Source of the DNA: an uncultured Allosphingosinicella sp. | GTDB lineage: Bacteria; Pseudomonadota; Alphaproteobacteria; Sphingomonadales; Sphingomonadaceae | Direction: 5' to 3' | DNA: 64,000 bases | Assembly: GCA_934539295.1 (NCBI GenBank) | Contig: CAKTCN010000009.1 | Coordinates: 1-64,000, forward strand | In this document: piece by piece, positions 24,852-34,393 of the stretch | How the letters are laid out: the number at the start of each line of letters is the position of its first letter | Numbering within the stretch: the stretch's first letter is position 1 | Program-made: the position numbers and the translations under genes | Notes under the pieces: model-generated | Told to the model about the DNA's origin: nothing | Database searches by the model: none | The model's input: only the letters and a program-made list of their open reading frames with translations

Positions 24852-25898
24852 ATGGATTTGAAGAAGGTGATGCTGCTGGTGGTTGCGCTGGCCATCGCCG
24901 CGAGCACTGCGATCATGGCGAAGAACCTGTTCCTCGGATCGAGCGCCGACCAGGCCGAGGCAAAGGCGGCGGTAGCGGCGGGGCCCGACGTGCTGGTTGC
25001 CAGGCGCGCGCTGCCCGTGGGCACGATCATCGATGCGGAGGCGCTGCACTATCAGCCATGGCCACAGGGGCTGGTCGAGGATGCCTATTTCATCAAGGGC
25101 AAGCCGGGTACCGACCCCAAGGACCTGCTGGGCACCGTCGTGCGGACGGAGATGACGGCCGGTCAGCCGCTCACGCAGGGTGCGCTGGTCAAGCCCGGCG
25201 AACGCGGATTCCTTGCCGCCGCGCTTGGGCCGGGGATGCGGGCGGTGACGGTGGGCGTCAACATGACGAGCGGCGTCGCGGGTTTCGTGTTCCCCGGTGA
25301 CCGGGTCGATATCGTGCTGACTCAGGACGTGACCGGCGAGGGCGACGGGCCGCCGCTCAAGGTGTCCGAGACGATCCTGCGCAACATTCGCATTCTTGCA
25401 GTGGACCAGCGCATGCAGAGCACCGACGAGAGTGGAAAGCCGGTGGTCGCGGCAACACAAACTGTGACCATGGAGGTGACCCCCAGGATCGCCGAAAAGA
25501 TCGCAGTGGCGCAGTCGGTGGGCCGCCTCTCGCTGTCGCTGCGCTCGCTGACCGACAATATGGCGGAACTGGAGCAGGCGATCGCGTCGGGACAGGTGGA
25601 CGTGCCCGACAACGTAGATGCGAAGACCGAACGAGCGATGTTGCTGGCGATCGCCAACCGTCCGTCGGACGGGGGCAGCACCGCCACTGTCGGGGCTGAC
25701 GTGTCGCGCTATCAGCGGTCGACCGTGCCGGTGCGGCGCGTAACGGCAACGCCTCCTCCCCCTCCTCCGCCTGCCCCGGTGATGGTGCCGGGATCGATGA
25801 ATGCTCAAGCACCGGTCGCACAGCAGCGTCCGCGCGGTCCGGTCGTACGCGTCGCCCGCGGAAATGCCGTGTCCGAAGTTCCGGTGGGAGGTTTCTGA
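24852..25898 (+). CDS. cpaB: Flp pilus assembly protein CpaB/RcpC
   Basis: This 348-residue protein has one N-terminal membrane anchor (KKVMLLVVALAIAASTAIMA), a SAF domain (VLVARRALPVGTIIDAEAL), an RcpC domain (GMRAVTVGVNMTSGVAGFVF, DRVDIVLTQD) and a Pro-rich tail. In Tad systems this periplasmic protein works with the secretin. A strong AGGAGG site precedes the ATG. cpaC follows after one base. Confidence 0.92.
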   Translation: MDLKKVMLLVVALAIAASTAIMAKNLFLGSSADQAEAKAAVAAGPDVLVARRALPVGTIIDAEALHYQPWPQGLVEDAYFIKGKPGTDPKDLLGTVVRTEMTAGQPLTQGALVKPGERGFLAAALGPGMRAVTVGVNMTSGVAGFVFPGDRVDIVLTQDVTGEGDGPPLKVSETILRNIRILAVDQRMQSTDESGKPVVAATQTVTMEVTPRIAEKIAVAQSVGRLSLSLRSLTDNMAELEQAIASGQVDVPDNVDAKTERAMLLAIANRPSDGGSTATVGADVSRYQRSTVPVRRVTATPPPPPPPAPVMVPGSMNAQAPVAQQRPRGPVVRVARGNAVSEVPVGGF

Positions 25899-25899
25899 G

Positions 25900-27348
25900 A
25901 TGCTGAAGCACGCACGAACCCTCGCGCTCGGCACCGCACTTGCCTTGGCATCGGTCGCCCTCTCCGCGCCGGCCACCAGCCAGACCGTGATGCCCAGGCC
26001 GTCGGAGGACCTGAACCTTTCCACCGGCACCGGCCGCATGATCCGCCTGGACTCGCCGATGAGTGACGTCTTTATCGCCAATCCCGGCGTTGCCGACGTG
26101 CAGGTCGAGTCCGCGGACCAGCTCTATGTGTTCGGCAAGGCGGCGGGAGAGACCACCCTCTTCGCCACCAATCAGGCCGGCCGCATCGTCTATTCGGCCA
26201 ACGTCCGCATCGGCAACAATATCGCCTCCGTCTCCGACATGCTGCGGGTTGCCATGCCCGGCGCGCGGATCGAGGCCATACCGATGAACGGGCTAATGCT
26301 GCTCACCGGCACGGTGGCGAGCCCAGCCGATGTCGAGGATGCCGAGCGCCTCACCGAAGCGTTCCTCGGCGAAGGCACGCAGGTGATGAACCGGCTGAAG
26401 ACCGCCACCCCGCTGCAGGTCATGCTGAAGGTGACCATTGCCGAGGTCAGCCGGTCGCTTACCAAGACGCTCGGCGCAAGCATCCAGGCCTCCGACAGGA
26501 GCGGGAGCAGCTTGTTCGGGTTCACGCGCGGGCGGGACGTGACAAGCGGTGGCACGATCCTGTCGCCGGCCGATACGTCGACATTCGGGATCGTCGGCCG
26601 GGCATTAGGCCTGGACATCGCGGCGGCCGCCGACCTCAACGAGGAAAACGGTCTCGTCGCCGTTTTGGCCGAACCGACGCTGACGGCCCTGTCGGGAGAA
26701 ACCGCCAGCTTCCTTGCCGGCGGCGAATTCCCGATCCCGGTTGCCGAGGGGATCAACGGCACGTCGATCGAGTTCAAGGAATATGGCGTCAGCCTCGCCT
26801 TCACGCCCATCGTGCTCGACACCGGGCGCATTTCCATGCGGGTGCGGCCCGAAGTGTCGGAGCTGACGAGCGAAGGCGCGATCACCATCGGCAGCATCGA
26901 GATACCGGGCCTTACCACCCGCCGTACAGAGACGACGGTCGAGCTCGGCTCGGGACAGAGCCTGGTGCTGTCGGGGTTGATGCGCAACAACCATAACAAT
27001 CTGGTCGAACGCACGCCCTTCCTCGGCAGCCTGCCGATCATCGGCGCCTTGTTCCGGTCGGACAATTACCGGCGCAATCAGAGCGAATTGCTCGTGGTCG
27101 TGACGCCTTATCTCGTGAAGCCGGTCGATGCAGGGCGCATCGCACTCCCGACCGACGGCTATCGCACCGCAAGCGATCCCGGGCGGCTGATTCTGGGCCA
27201 GGAGCATGACAGCCGCGCCGGCGAGCAGCGTCCGAAGCCGAGCATGGCACCGGCACAAGTGCCCGCTCCCGCCATCGACACCGGTTCGGTTCCGGCAGGC
27301 GGGGCGCAAGGCTCCGCCAGCCTGCCGCGCCCCGGCTTCGGCCTTTGA
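25900..27348 (+). CDS. cpaC: Flp pilus secretin CpaC/RcpA
   Basis: This 482-residue outer-membrane secretin has a signal peptide (to about ALSAPATSQT), an N-terminal pilus domain (GRMIRLDSPMSDVFIANPGV), a BON-like segment (NGLMLLTGTVASPADVEDAE) and the C-terminal secretin domain (EENGLVAVLAEPTLTALSGE through SELLVVVTPYLVKP). A Pro-rich tail ends it. It forms the pore for the pilus. The ATG at 25900 has a GGGAGG site eight bases upstream. Confidence 0.94.
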   Translation: MLKHARTLALGTALALASVALSAPATSQTVMPRPSEDLNLSTGTGRMIRLDSPMSDVFIANPGVADVQVESADQLYVFGKAAGETTLFATNQAGRIVYSANVRIGNNIASVSDMLRVAMPGARIEAIPMNGLMLLTGTVASPADVEDAERLTEAFLGEGTQVMNRLKTATPLQVMLKVTIAEVSRSLTKTLGASIQASDRSGSSLFGFTRGRDVTSGGTILSPADTSTFGIVGRALGLDIAAAADLNEENGLVAVLAEPTLTALSGETASFLAGGEFPIPVAEGINGTSIEFKEYGVSLAFTPIVLDTGRISMRVRPEVSELTSEGAITIGSIEIPGLTTRRTETTVELGSGQSLVLSGLMRNNHNNLVERTPFLGSLPIIGALFRSDNYRRNQSELLVVVTPYLVKPVDAGRIALPTDGYRTASDPGRLILGQEHDSRAGEQRPKPSMAPAQVPAPAIDTGSVPAGGAQGSASLPRPGFGL

Positions 27349-27359
27349 GGATCATGAAG

Positions 27360-28013
27360 ATGAGATCTCTCCAACCTCTCGTTGCCGCAGCGTCGCTAGC
27401 GGCGCTTTCCGGTTGCGGCGTTACGGCCGGACGGCTTTCCCCCGGTGCCAACCCGTCCCTCTATTCGGTGCACCAGCCCGTGGTGCAGCGCGCGCAATAT
27501 GTGCTGGATGTCGGCACATATGGAGCGTTGCTGCCGGGCGAGGATGTGCGGCTTCGTGCCTGGCTCGATGCGCTGCGGATCGGCGAAGCGGACCAGATCG
27601 TGGTGCACACGCCCGACCTGGAAGCACAAGCTGCGATCACCCGCCTGGTGGCGGAATACGGGATCGCGCCGGGCACGGTAATTGCGGTGAATGACGGCAA
27701 TGCCGCGCAAGGCGTTGCGCGCGTGGTTGTAAGCCGCACCACGGCGAGCGTGCCCGGCTGCCCAGACTGGAGCAACGCACGGGTGCCGGGTGCCCCCATT
27801 TCGACCGACAGCAATTTCGGCTGTGCCACCAACGCCAGCCTTGCCGCGATGATCGCCGATCCCGAGGACCTGGTCAGGGGACGCGTGGGGACCAGCGAAA
27901 CGGTGGCCGCCGCAAAGCCGGTCACCACCTATCGTGACCGCATCCTGACCGGCGTTGCCGCGATATCCGGCGGCGGCGATGCCGGCGGACAGCCACAGGA
28001 ATCCGGCAATTGA
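27360..28013 (+). CDS. cpaD: Pilus assembly lipoprotein CpaD
   Basis: This protein of about 217 residues has a lipobox (LAALSGCG) and the CpaD signature near its end: FGCATNASLAAMIADPEDLV. CpaD lipoproteins assist the secretin in alphaproteobacterial Tad systems. Two ATG codons (27354, 27360) could start it. GAGG at 27347-27350 is better spaced for the second. The stop overlaps the TTG start of cpaE. Confidence 0.9.
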   Translation: MRSLQPLVAAASLAALSGCGVTAGRLSPGANPSLYSVHQPVVQRAQYVLDVGTYGALLPGEDVRLRAWLDALRIGEADQIVVHTPDLEAQAAITRLVAEYGIAPGTVIAVNDGNAAQGVARVVVSRTTASVPGCPDWSNARVPGAPISTDSNFGCATNASLAAMIADPEDLVRGRVGTSETVAAAKPVTTYRDRILTGVAAISGGGDAGGQPQESGN

Positions 28014-29287
28014 GCCCGTCCTCCCCCTCGCGACCGGGCATGCGCACGCCGTTTGCGGCCTTTGCCTGCGACGACGACATGGCGGCGATGCTCAGCAGCG
28101 TCGCGGTCGAGTTCGGCTGGCTGCCGGAAAAGGTGCAATTGGGCGGCCTGCGCAATGCGGTGCAGACGCTGTCGGTCGCGCCCAGTCCCTGCATCCTGTT
28201 CGTGGACCTGTCCGGGTCAGGCAACCCGCTGGGCGACATCCAGGCCCTGGCCGAAGTGTGCGAGCCGGGCACGCTGGTCATTGCAGCGGGCGAGATCAAC
28301 GACGTCCGGCTGTACCGCGAACTGCTGGTGAGCGGGATCCAGGATTATCTGCTGAAGCCCTTCACCCCCGACCAGCTGCGCGATGTCTTCTCGCAGGCGC
28401 AGTTCGCGCTTGCGGGGACCCGTTCGAGCGAGGGCGGCAAGGCGCGCGAACATCTCATGGCCGCCGTGATCGGTGTGCGCGGCGGCGTGGGAGCGTCCAC
28501 CATCGCATCCTCGCTCGCATGGCTGGTTGCGGACAAGGCGGGGCAATCGACTGCGCTTCTCGACCTCGACATCTATTTCGGCACGGGCGCGCTGTCGCTG
28601 GACCTCGAACCCGGCCGCGGCCTTGTGGATGCGATCGAGAACCCTGCACGCATCGATGGCCTGTTCATCGAACGAGCAATGATGCGCGCATCCGAGACTC
28701 TCAGCGTTCTTTCGGCCGAGGCGCCCATCAACCAGCCGGTGGGAGGCGATGGCACGGGCCTGCTGCAGCTTCGCGACGAAATGCGCGGTGCGTTCGACAC
28801 CACCATCCTCGACCTTCCCAGATCGTTGATGATCGAACAGCCGGACCTGGTGCGCGATGCACGGGTAGTGGTCCTGGTCGTCGAGTTCACGCTGGCGGCA
28901 GCCCGCGACACGATCCGCATCCTTTCCTGGCTGAAGGCGACTGCACCCGATGCAAGGGTGCTGCTGGTCGCCAACAAGGCGCCGGCCGCTTCGGTCCAGG
29001 AAATCAGCCGCAAGGATTTCGAGAACAGCATCGAGCGCCCGATCGATGTCGTCGTGCCATTCGACGCGAAGGCCACCGTTCAGGCTGCGAAGCTGGGTCA
29101 GCCACTGGCGCGGTCGGCAAGCACAGCGAAGATCGCGCAGCCGCTTGCCGAATTGATGTCGCTGGTCACAATCGTGAACGACGAAGTGCAGGCGCCGGTG
29201 GTTCGCGGCGGCTCCTCGCTGTTCGGCAGGCTGGGCGGGGTGAAGACTTTGCTGGCCAAGCGGCCGAAGGACAAGGCGGCCGCGTGA
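28010..29287 (+). CDS. cpaE: Pilus localisation ATPase CpaE/TadZ
   Basis: This 425-residue protein has an N-terminal receiver-like domain (ILFVDLSGSG, YLLKPFTPDQL) followed by a ParA/MinD-type ATPase. The Walker A loop reads VRGGVGASTIASSLAW, without the signature lysines, as is common in CpaE/TadZ. DLDIYFGTGALSLDLEPG follows. It places the pilus machine at the pole. The TTG start at 28010 overlaps the cpaD stop (TTGA) and has AGGA nine bases before it. An ATG at 28040 is the alternative. Confidence 0.9.
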   Translation: MSPSSPSRPGMRTPFAAFACDDDMAAMLSSVAVEFGWLPEKVQLGGLRNAVQTLSVAPSPCILFVDLSGSGNPLGDIQALAEVCEPGTLVIAAGEINDVRLYRELLVSGIQDYLLKPFTPDQLRDVFSQAQFALAGTRSSEGGKAREHLMAAVIGVRGGVGASTIASSLAWLVADKAGQSTALLDLDIYFGTGALSLDLEPGRGLVDAIENPARIDGLFIERAMMRASETLSVLSAEAPINQPVGGDGTGLLQLRDEMRGAFDTTILDLPRSLMIEQPDLVRDARVVVLVVEFTLAAARDTIRILSWLKATAPDARVLLVANKAPAASVQEISRKDFENSIERPIDVVVPFDAKATVQAAKLGQPLARSASTAKIAQPLAELMSLVTIVNDEVQAPVVRGGSSLFGRLGGVKTLLAKRPKDKAAA

Positions 29288-29303
29288 GGGGACACCGGCT
29301 CCC

Positions 29304-30275
29304 ATGCTGACGTTCGTCCTCCTCGGCGGCGGCGCGGTCATAGCGCTCGCATTGCTGTTTGCCGTCTTCTCGGGACCTTCGGCGGCCAAAGCAGGAAACC
29401 GCCGCCTTCAGGCGGTGCGCGAGCGGTATAGCGAGTCATCGGAAGTTCGTGCGCAGGCCAAGTTCAAGAAGATTCTGTCGGCTCCAGCGGGCGGCAAGGT
29501 GGACACCGCGCTGCAGAAACTGGTTCCAAATCCGGCCATGCTCGCTCTGCGGCTTGAGCGGACGGGACGCGACTGGACGCTGAACGCCTATGTGATGGCA
29601 TCCCTGGGTATCGCTCTGGCCATCATGGTTCCGTCCTTGCTTCGCGGCGCGCCGATCCTGCTGTCGCTGCTTGCCGGGCTGTTTGCCGGCATTGCGGCGC
29701 CGCATTTCGTCGTCGGCACCCTGATCAAGCGCCGCGCGAAGGAGTTTAACGACCGCTTTCCCGAAGCCATCGAGTTGATGGTGCGCGGTCTTCGATCCGG
29801 TCTGCCGGTGTCGGAGACGATGCAGGTGGTGGCGGGGGAACTGGACGGTCCGGTTGGCGTGGAATTCCGCAGCATTTCCGACAAGATGAAGATCGGCCTG
29901 ACGATGGATGCCGCCTTGCAGGAAACGGCCGACCGCCTGGGCACACCCGAATTCCAGTTCTTCGTGATCGCGCTCTCCATTCAGCGTGAGACAGGCGGCA
30001 ACCTTGCGGAGACACTCGGGAATCTGGCGGACGTGCTACGCCGGCGCGTTTCGATGAGACTGAAGATCAAGGCCATGTCGTCGGAAGCCAAGGCCTCGGC
30101 GATGATCCTGGGCTCGCTGCCCTTCCTTGTCTTCGCACTGATCTTCTTCATGAACCCCGAATATGCGGGCGAATTCTTCGTCGATCCGCGCCTGATGATC
30201 GCCGGATCCGGCGCATTGGTGTGGATCGGCATCGGCGCGTTCATCATGTCGCGCATGGTCAACTTCGAGATCTGA
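29304..30275 (+). CDS. tadB: Inner-membrane pilus platform protein TadB
   Basis: This 323-residue type II secretion F-domain protein has membrane segments near residues 1-25, 100-140 and 270-320, and a cytoplasmic F domain (RFPEAIELMVRGLRSGLPVS, IALSIQRETGGNLAETLGNL). With TadC it forms the platform that the CpaF ATPase normally drives. It follows cpaE by 16 bases. The cpaF gene that normally stands between cpaE and tadB is missing. Confidence 0.92.
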   Translation: MLTFVLLGGGAVIALALLFAVFSGPSAAKAGNRRLQAVRERYSESSEVRAQAKFKKILSAPAGGKVDTALQKLVPNPAMLALRLERTGRDWTLNAYVMASLGIALAIMVPSLLRGAPILLSLLAGLFAGIAAPHFVVGTLIKRRAKEFNDRFPEAIELMVRGLRSGLPVSETMQVVAGELDGPVGVEFRSISDKMKIGLTMDAALQETADRLGTPEFQFFVIALSIQRETGGNLAETLGNLADVLRRRVSMRLKIKAMSSEAKASAMILGSLPFLVFALIFFMNPEYAGEFFVDPRLMIAGSGALVWIGIGAFIMSRMVNFEI

Positions 30276-30278
30276 GCG

Positions 30279-31274
30279 GTGGCGCCAACCTCCCCTTCCG
30301 AGCTGATCGGCGTGGACGTGACGACGATCGCGACCTTGCTCGCTGCCGTTGCGACATTCTTCGCGCTGGTGGCGGTCTATGCTGCGACCACGGTGCGCGA
30401 CCCGATGGCGCGCCGGGTGAAGGCGCTGAACGAGCGGCGCGAGCAGTTGAAGGCCGGCATCATCGCATCTTCATCCAAGCGCCGGCGCAGCATCAGCAAC
30501 AGGAACGAAACCGCCGACAAGGTTCGCGGCGTCCTCGCGTCGCTCAAGATGCTGCAGGACGAACAGGTCGAGGCGGCGCAGAAGAAGCTGCTTCACGCCG
30601 GTTACAGGTCGAAGGACCTCGCGTTTGTCGTCATCTTCGCCCGGTTCGTGATGCCGCTAGTGATCGGCACGATCATGGTGGTCGGCGTCTACCTGCTCGA
30701 CTGGTTTCCGGATTGGGGCGGCTTCAAGCGGTACGGGTTGGTCGCGGGATCGCTGATCGCGGCCTACAAGGCGCCTGACATCTTTCTCACCAACAAGCTG
30801 AAGAAGCGGTCTGACGCGATCCGCAAGGGCGTCCCCGACGCGCTCGACCTGCTGGTCATCTGTGCCGAGGCGGGCCTGACGATCGACGCCGCGTTCAGCC
30901 GCGTGGCGCGCGAGCTCGGCCGGGCCTATCCGGAGCTTGGCGAGGAGTTCGCACTGACGTCGATCGAGCTCGGCTTCCTGACCGAGCGGCGCATCGCGTT
31001 CGAAAACCTTGCCAATCGCATCGACCTGGAAGCGATACGCGGCGTGGTCACGACCATGATCCAGACGGAGAAGTACGGCACGCCGCTCGCCAGTGCATTG
31101 CGCGTGTTGAGCGCCGAATTCCGAAACGAGCGGATGATGCGCGCGGAGGAAAAGGCTGCACGGTTGCCGGCGATCATGACCGTGCCGCTGATCATGTTCA
31201 TCCTGCCGACCCTGTTCATCGTGATCCTGGGGCCGGCGGCGTGCAGCATCTCCGAGACGCTGGGCAAGATGTAA
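30279..31274 (+). CDS. tadC: Inner-membrane pilus platform protein TadC
   Basis: This 331-residue paralogue of TadB has the F domain GVPDALDLLVICAEAGLTID through MIQTEKYGTPLASALRVLS and membrane helices at the N-terminus, centre and C-terminus (AIMTVPLIMFILPTLFIVIL). It starts with GTG three bases after tadB. It is the last recognisable pilus gene. The usual tadD, tadE/F and tadG do not follow. Confidence 0.92.
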   Translation: MAPTSPSELIGVDVTTIATLLAAVATFFALVAVYAATTVRDPMARRVKALNERREQLKAGIIASSSKRRRSISNRNETADKVRGVLASLKMLQDEQVEAAQKKLLHAGYRSKDLAFVVIFARFVMPLVIGTIMVVGVYLLDWFPDWGGFKRYGLVAGSLIAAYKAPDIFLTNKLKKRSDAIRKGVPDALDLLVICAEAGLTIDAAFSRVARELGRAYPELGEEFALTSIELGFLTERRIAFENLANRIDLEAIRGVVTTMIQTEKYGTPLASALRVLSAEFRNERMMRAEEKAARLPAIMTVPLIMFILPTLFIVILGPAACSISETLGKM

Positions 31275-31328
31275 CGTTACGGAACCGTGCCCACGCCTCG
31301 CCGATTATGTGCGGCAAAGGAGATGGGT

Positions 31329-31565
31329 ATGAGCACGAACATGTGGGCGATCATCATTCTCGCCTTTCTCGCGGGCCTGTGCATTGGGCTGCTGTTCTCG
31401 ACCGGACGCAAGTGGAAGCGTCGCTACCATGAGGAAGTGGTGCGCCGTCAGACGTTCGAAACGGAGAATGAGCGGTTGCGCCGCGAAGATCGCGAAAAGG
31501 ACATGCTGCGCCACGCCGCCGCCCGCGAACGGACGACGGGTCGCGTCGATCCCGATCGCCTGTAA
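31329..31565 (+). CDS. Small single-pass membrane protein with coiled-coil-like tail
   Basis: This 78-residue protein has one helix (MWAIIILAFLAGLCIGLLF) followed by a highly charged tail (KWKRRYHEEVVRRQTFETEN and on) that could form a coiled coil. The ATG at 31329 has AAGGAG six bases upstream. Two other in-frame starts lie before it. It follows tadC by 54 bases, so it may be in the pilus transcript, though no link is known. It ends four bases before the convergent ppdK. Confidence 0.7.
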   Translation: MSTNMWAIIILAFLAGLCIGLLFSTGRKWKRRYHEEVVRRQTFETENERLRREDREKDMLRHAAARERTTGRVDPDRL

Positions 31566-31568
31566 GCG

Positions 31569-34271
31569 CTAGCTTGCCGCCCGCAGCGCAGCCTGAGCGG
31601 CGGCAAGGCGCGCAATCGGCACGCGGTACGGCGATGCCGAGACGTAGTTGAGCCCGGTCTTCTCGCAAAATGCGATCGAGGCCGGGTCGCCGCCATGTTC
31701 GCCGCAGATCCCGAGCTTCAAGTCGCTGCGGGTCGCCCTGCCACGCTCTGCTGCGATGGCGATGAGCTGTCCGACGCCCTCCTCGTCAAGGCTGACGAAC
31801 GGATCGCGGGCGAAGATGCCTTTCTCCACATAGACTGACAGGAACCGCGCCGCATCGTCGCGGCTGACACCCAAAGTGGTCTGGGTCAGGTCGTTGGTGC
31901 CGAAGCTGAAGAATTGCGCTTCCTCGGCGATGCTGTCGGCCATCAGCGCCGCACGGGGCAACTCGATCATGGTGCCAATCAGATACTCGATCGATATGCC
32001 GGCCTCGTCGAACACCGCATCGGCCGTCTTTTCGATGAGCTGGCGAATGATCTGAAGTTCCGCGCGGGTCCCGACCAAAGGCACCATCACCTCCGGAATG
32101 GGCGCGGCGCCGCTTGCCTTCGCGACCTTCACCGCTGCCTCGAAGATGGCTCGAGCCTGCATCTCGTAGATTTCGGGATAGGTGATGCCGAGCCGGCAGC
32201 CGCGATGGCCGAGCATGGGGTTGAACTCGTGCAGGTCTGCCGAACGGCGCTTGAGCTCGTCCACGCCGACCCCCGCCGCGGCTGCGACATCCGCAAACTC
32301 GTGCTCGCCATGGGGCAGGAACTCGTGAAGCGGGGGATCGAGCAGGCGGATCGTGACGGGCAGCCCCGCCATGATCTCGAAGATCTCGACGAAGTCGCTG
32401 CGCTGAGCCGGCAGCAACTTCTCGAGCGCTGCGCGACGTCCCTTTTCACTGTCGGCCAGGATCATCTGGCGGACGTTTGTGATCCGCTCGGCATCGAAAA
32501 ACATATGTTCGGTGCGGCACAGGCCGACGCCCTCGGCGCCGAACTCGCGCGCGGTACGGCAGTCGAGGGGTGTTTCGGCGTTGGTGCGCACGCGCAAGCG
32601 ACGCACCTTGTCGGCCCACTCCATCAGCGTGCCGAAATCGCCAACCAGCTCGGGCTGAATGGTCGCGACCTCGCCCAGCATCACTTCGCCGGTCGAGCCG
32701 TCGATGGTGAGCGTGTCGCCTTCGCGCACGTCCTGGCCGCCGACCCGCATCACTCTGGCACGATTGTCGATCGTAATGCCGCTCGCGCCGCTGACGCAGG
32801 GACGTCCCATTCCGCGTGCCACCACCGCCGCGTGACTGGTCATGCCGCCGCGCGCCGTAAGGATGCCGGTAGCGGCGTGCATCCCGTGAATGTCCTCCGG
32901 GCTGGTTTCCACGCGAACCAGAATGACCTTGTTCCCGAGACCCGCCTGGCGTTCGGCCGTGTCGGCATCGAAGACGACGGCGCCCGACGCGGCGCCTGGG
33001 GAGGCAGGGAGGCCTTTGGCAACGACGTTGCGCGGTGCGGCAGGATCGAGCGTCGGGTGGAGCAGTTGATCGAGCGCAGCCGGGTCGACGCGGAGCACCG
33101 CCTCATTCTCGCTGATCAGGCCTTCGCGCGCCATGTCGACCGCGATCTTGAGCGCCGCCTTGGCCGTGCGCTTGCCGGACCGCGTCTGCAGCATGAACAA
33201 GGTGCCGCGCTCGACGGTAAACTCGATGTCCTGCATGTCGCGATAATGCGTCTCAAGCAGGTCGAACACGCGGGCAAGCTCCCCGTAGACTTCCGGCAGC
33301 GCCTCTTCCATCGACAGCGGCTTGGCACCCGCTTTCTCGCGCGCCGCACGGGTCAGATATTGCGGAGTGCGGATCCCCGCGACGACATCCTCGCCCTGCG
33401 CGTTGATGAGATACTCGCCATAATAAGCGCGCTCACCCGTCGCCGGATCGCGGGTGAAGGCAACGCCGGTGGCCGATGTCTCGCCCATGTTGCCGAACAC
33501 CATCGCCTGCACGTTCACCGCAGTGCCCCATCCGCCAGGAATGGAGTTCAGGCGGCGATAAACCTTCGCTCGATCCGACTGCCAGGAGCCGAATACCGCG
33601 CCCACCGCGCCCCAGAGCTGTTCATGAACGTCCTGCGGGAACGGGCGCGACCATTGTTCCTCGACCAATTCCTTGTAGCGGGCGACCAGCGCCTTCCAGT
33701 CGGAGGCTTCCAGTTCGGTATCGAGGCTGACGCCCTTCTCTTCCTTGGCGATCTCCAGCGCTTCCTCGAACGCGCCATGCTCGAGTTCGAGCACCACGTC
33801 CGAATACATCTGGATGAAGCGGCGATAGCTGTCCCAGGCGAAACGCTCGTCGCCCGAGGTTGCTGCAAGGCCGACCACCGTCTCGTCGTTGAGGCCGAGG
33901 TTGAGCACCGTGTCCATCATGCCCGGCATCGACACGCGCGCGCCCGAGCGCACGGAGACAAGCAGCGGATCGGCCGCATCGCCGAAACGCTTGCCGGTCA
34001 CGCCTTCAATATGTGCAAGCCCTTCGGCCACCTCGGCGCGCAGCGAGTCCGGGAAGCTCTCGCCTTCCTCATAATAACGTGTGCACATCGCGGTCGAGAT
34101 GGTGAAGCCCGGGGGTACCGGCAGGCCGATCGAGGCCATCTCGGCCAGGTTGGCGCCCTTGCCGCCCAGCAGGTTCTTATCGCCGTTTCCGCCGTCCGAC
34201 ACGCCGCCGCCGAAGCGATAGACGTAACGCGCAAGCGCACCCTGTTCGGGAGCGTCAAGAAGGCTGGCCAT
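31569..34271 (-). CDS. ppdK: Pyruvate, phosphate dikinase
   Basis: This 900-residue enzyme interconverts pyruvate, ATP and phosphate with phosphoenolpyruvate, AMP and pyrophosphate. Visible are the N-terminal ATP-grasp part (NLLGGKGANLAEMASIGLPV), the phosphohistidine motif GGMTSHAAVVARGMGRPCV, and the C-terminal PEP-binding barrel (GVGLCRTEHMF, SFGTNDLTQTT, CGEHGGDP). The length matches the family. A TGCACA-GCT-TGTGCA palindrome lies 22 bases before the start. Confidence 0.97.
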   Translation of the reverse strand: MASLLDAPEQGALARYVYRFGGGVSDGGNGDKNLLGGKGANLAEMASIGLPVPPGFTISTAMCTRYYEEGESFPDSLRAEVAEGLAHIEGVTGKRFGDAADPLLVSVRSGARVSMPGMMDTVLNLGLNDETVVGLAATSGDERFAWDSYRRFIQMYSDVVLELEHGAFEEALEIAKEEKGVSLDTELEASDWKALVARYKELVEEQWSRPFPQDVHEQLWGAVGAVFGSWQSDRAKVYRRLNSIPGGWGTAVNVQAMVFGNMGETSATGVAFTRDPATGERAYYGEYLINAQGEDVVAGIRTPQYLTRAAREKAGAKPLSMEEALPEVYGELARVFDLLETHYRDMQDIEFTVERGTLFMLQTRSGKRTAKAALKIAVDMAREGLISENEAVLRVDPAALDQLLHPTLDPAAPRNVVAKGLPASPGAASGAVVFDADTAERQAGLGNKVILVRVETSPEDIHGMHAATGILTARGGMTSHAAVVARGMGRPCVSGASGITIDNRARVMRVGGQDVREGDTLTIDGSTGEVMLGEVATIQPELVGDFGTLMEWADKVRRLRVRTNAETPLDCRTAREFGAEGVGLCRTEHMFFDAERITNVRQMILADSEKGRRAALEKLLPAQRSDFVEIFEIMAGLPVTIRLLDPPLHEFLPHGEHEFADVAAAAGVGVDELKRRSADLHEFNPMLGHRGCRLGITYPEIYEMQARAIFEAAVKVAKASGAAPIPEVMVPLVGTRAELQIIRQLIEKTADAVFDEAGISIEYLIGTMIELPRAALMADSIAEEAQFFSFGTNDLTQTTLGVSRDDAARFLSVYVEKGIFARDPFVSLDEEGVGQLIAIAAERGRATRSDLKLGICGEHGGDPASIAFCEKTGLNYVSASPYRVPIARLAAAQAALRAAS

Positions 34272-34292
34272 TCGTATCCCCTGTATGTCTTC

Positions 34293-34307
34293 TGCACAGC
34301 TTGTGCA
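34293..34307. promoter_or_regulatory. Inverted repeat upstream of ppdK
   Basis: TGCACAGCTTGTGCA has perfect six-base arms and a three-base centre. It is 22 bases upstream of the ppdK ATG, where an operator or leader structure could act. No binding protein can be named. Confidence 0.3.
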
Positions 34308-34393
34308 CCGCAGCAGGAAAGAAGATCAAGCGCCAGAAGTTCCCGGACCCGCAACGATCCAGTGTCACCGTTGTCAGGCAAGAGGATGTGGGA

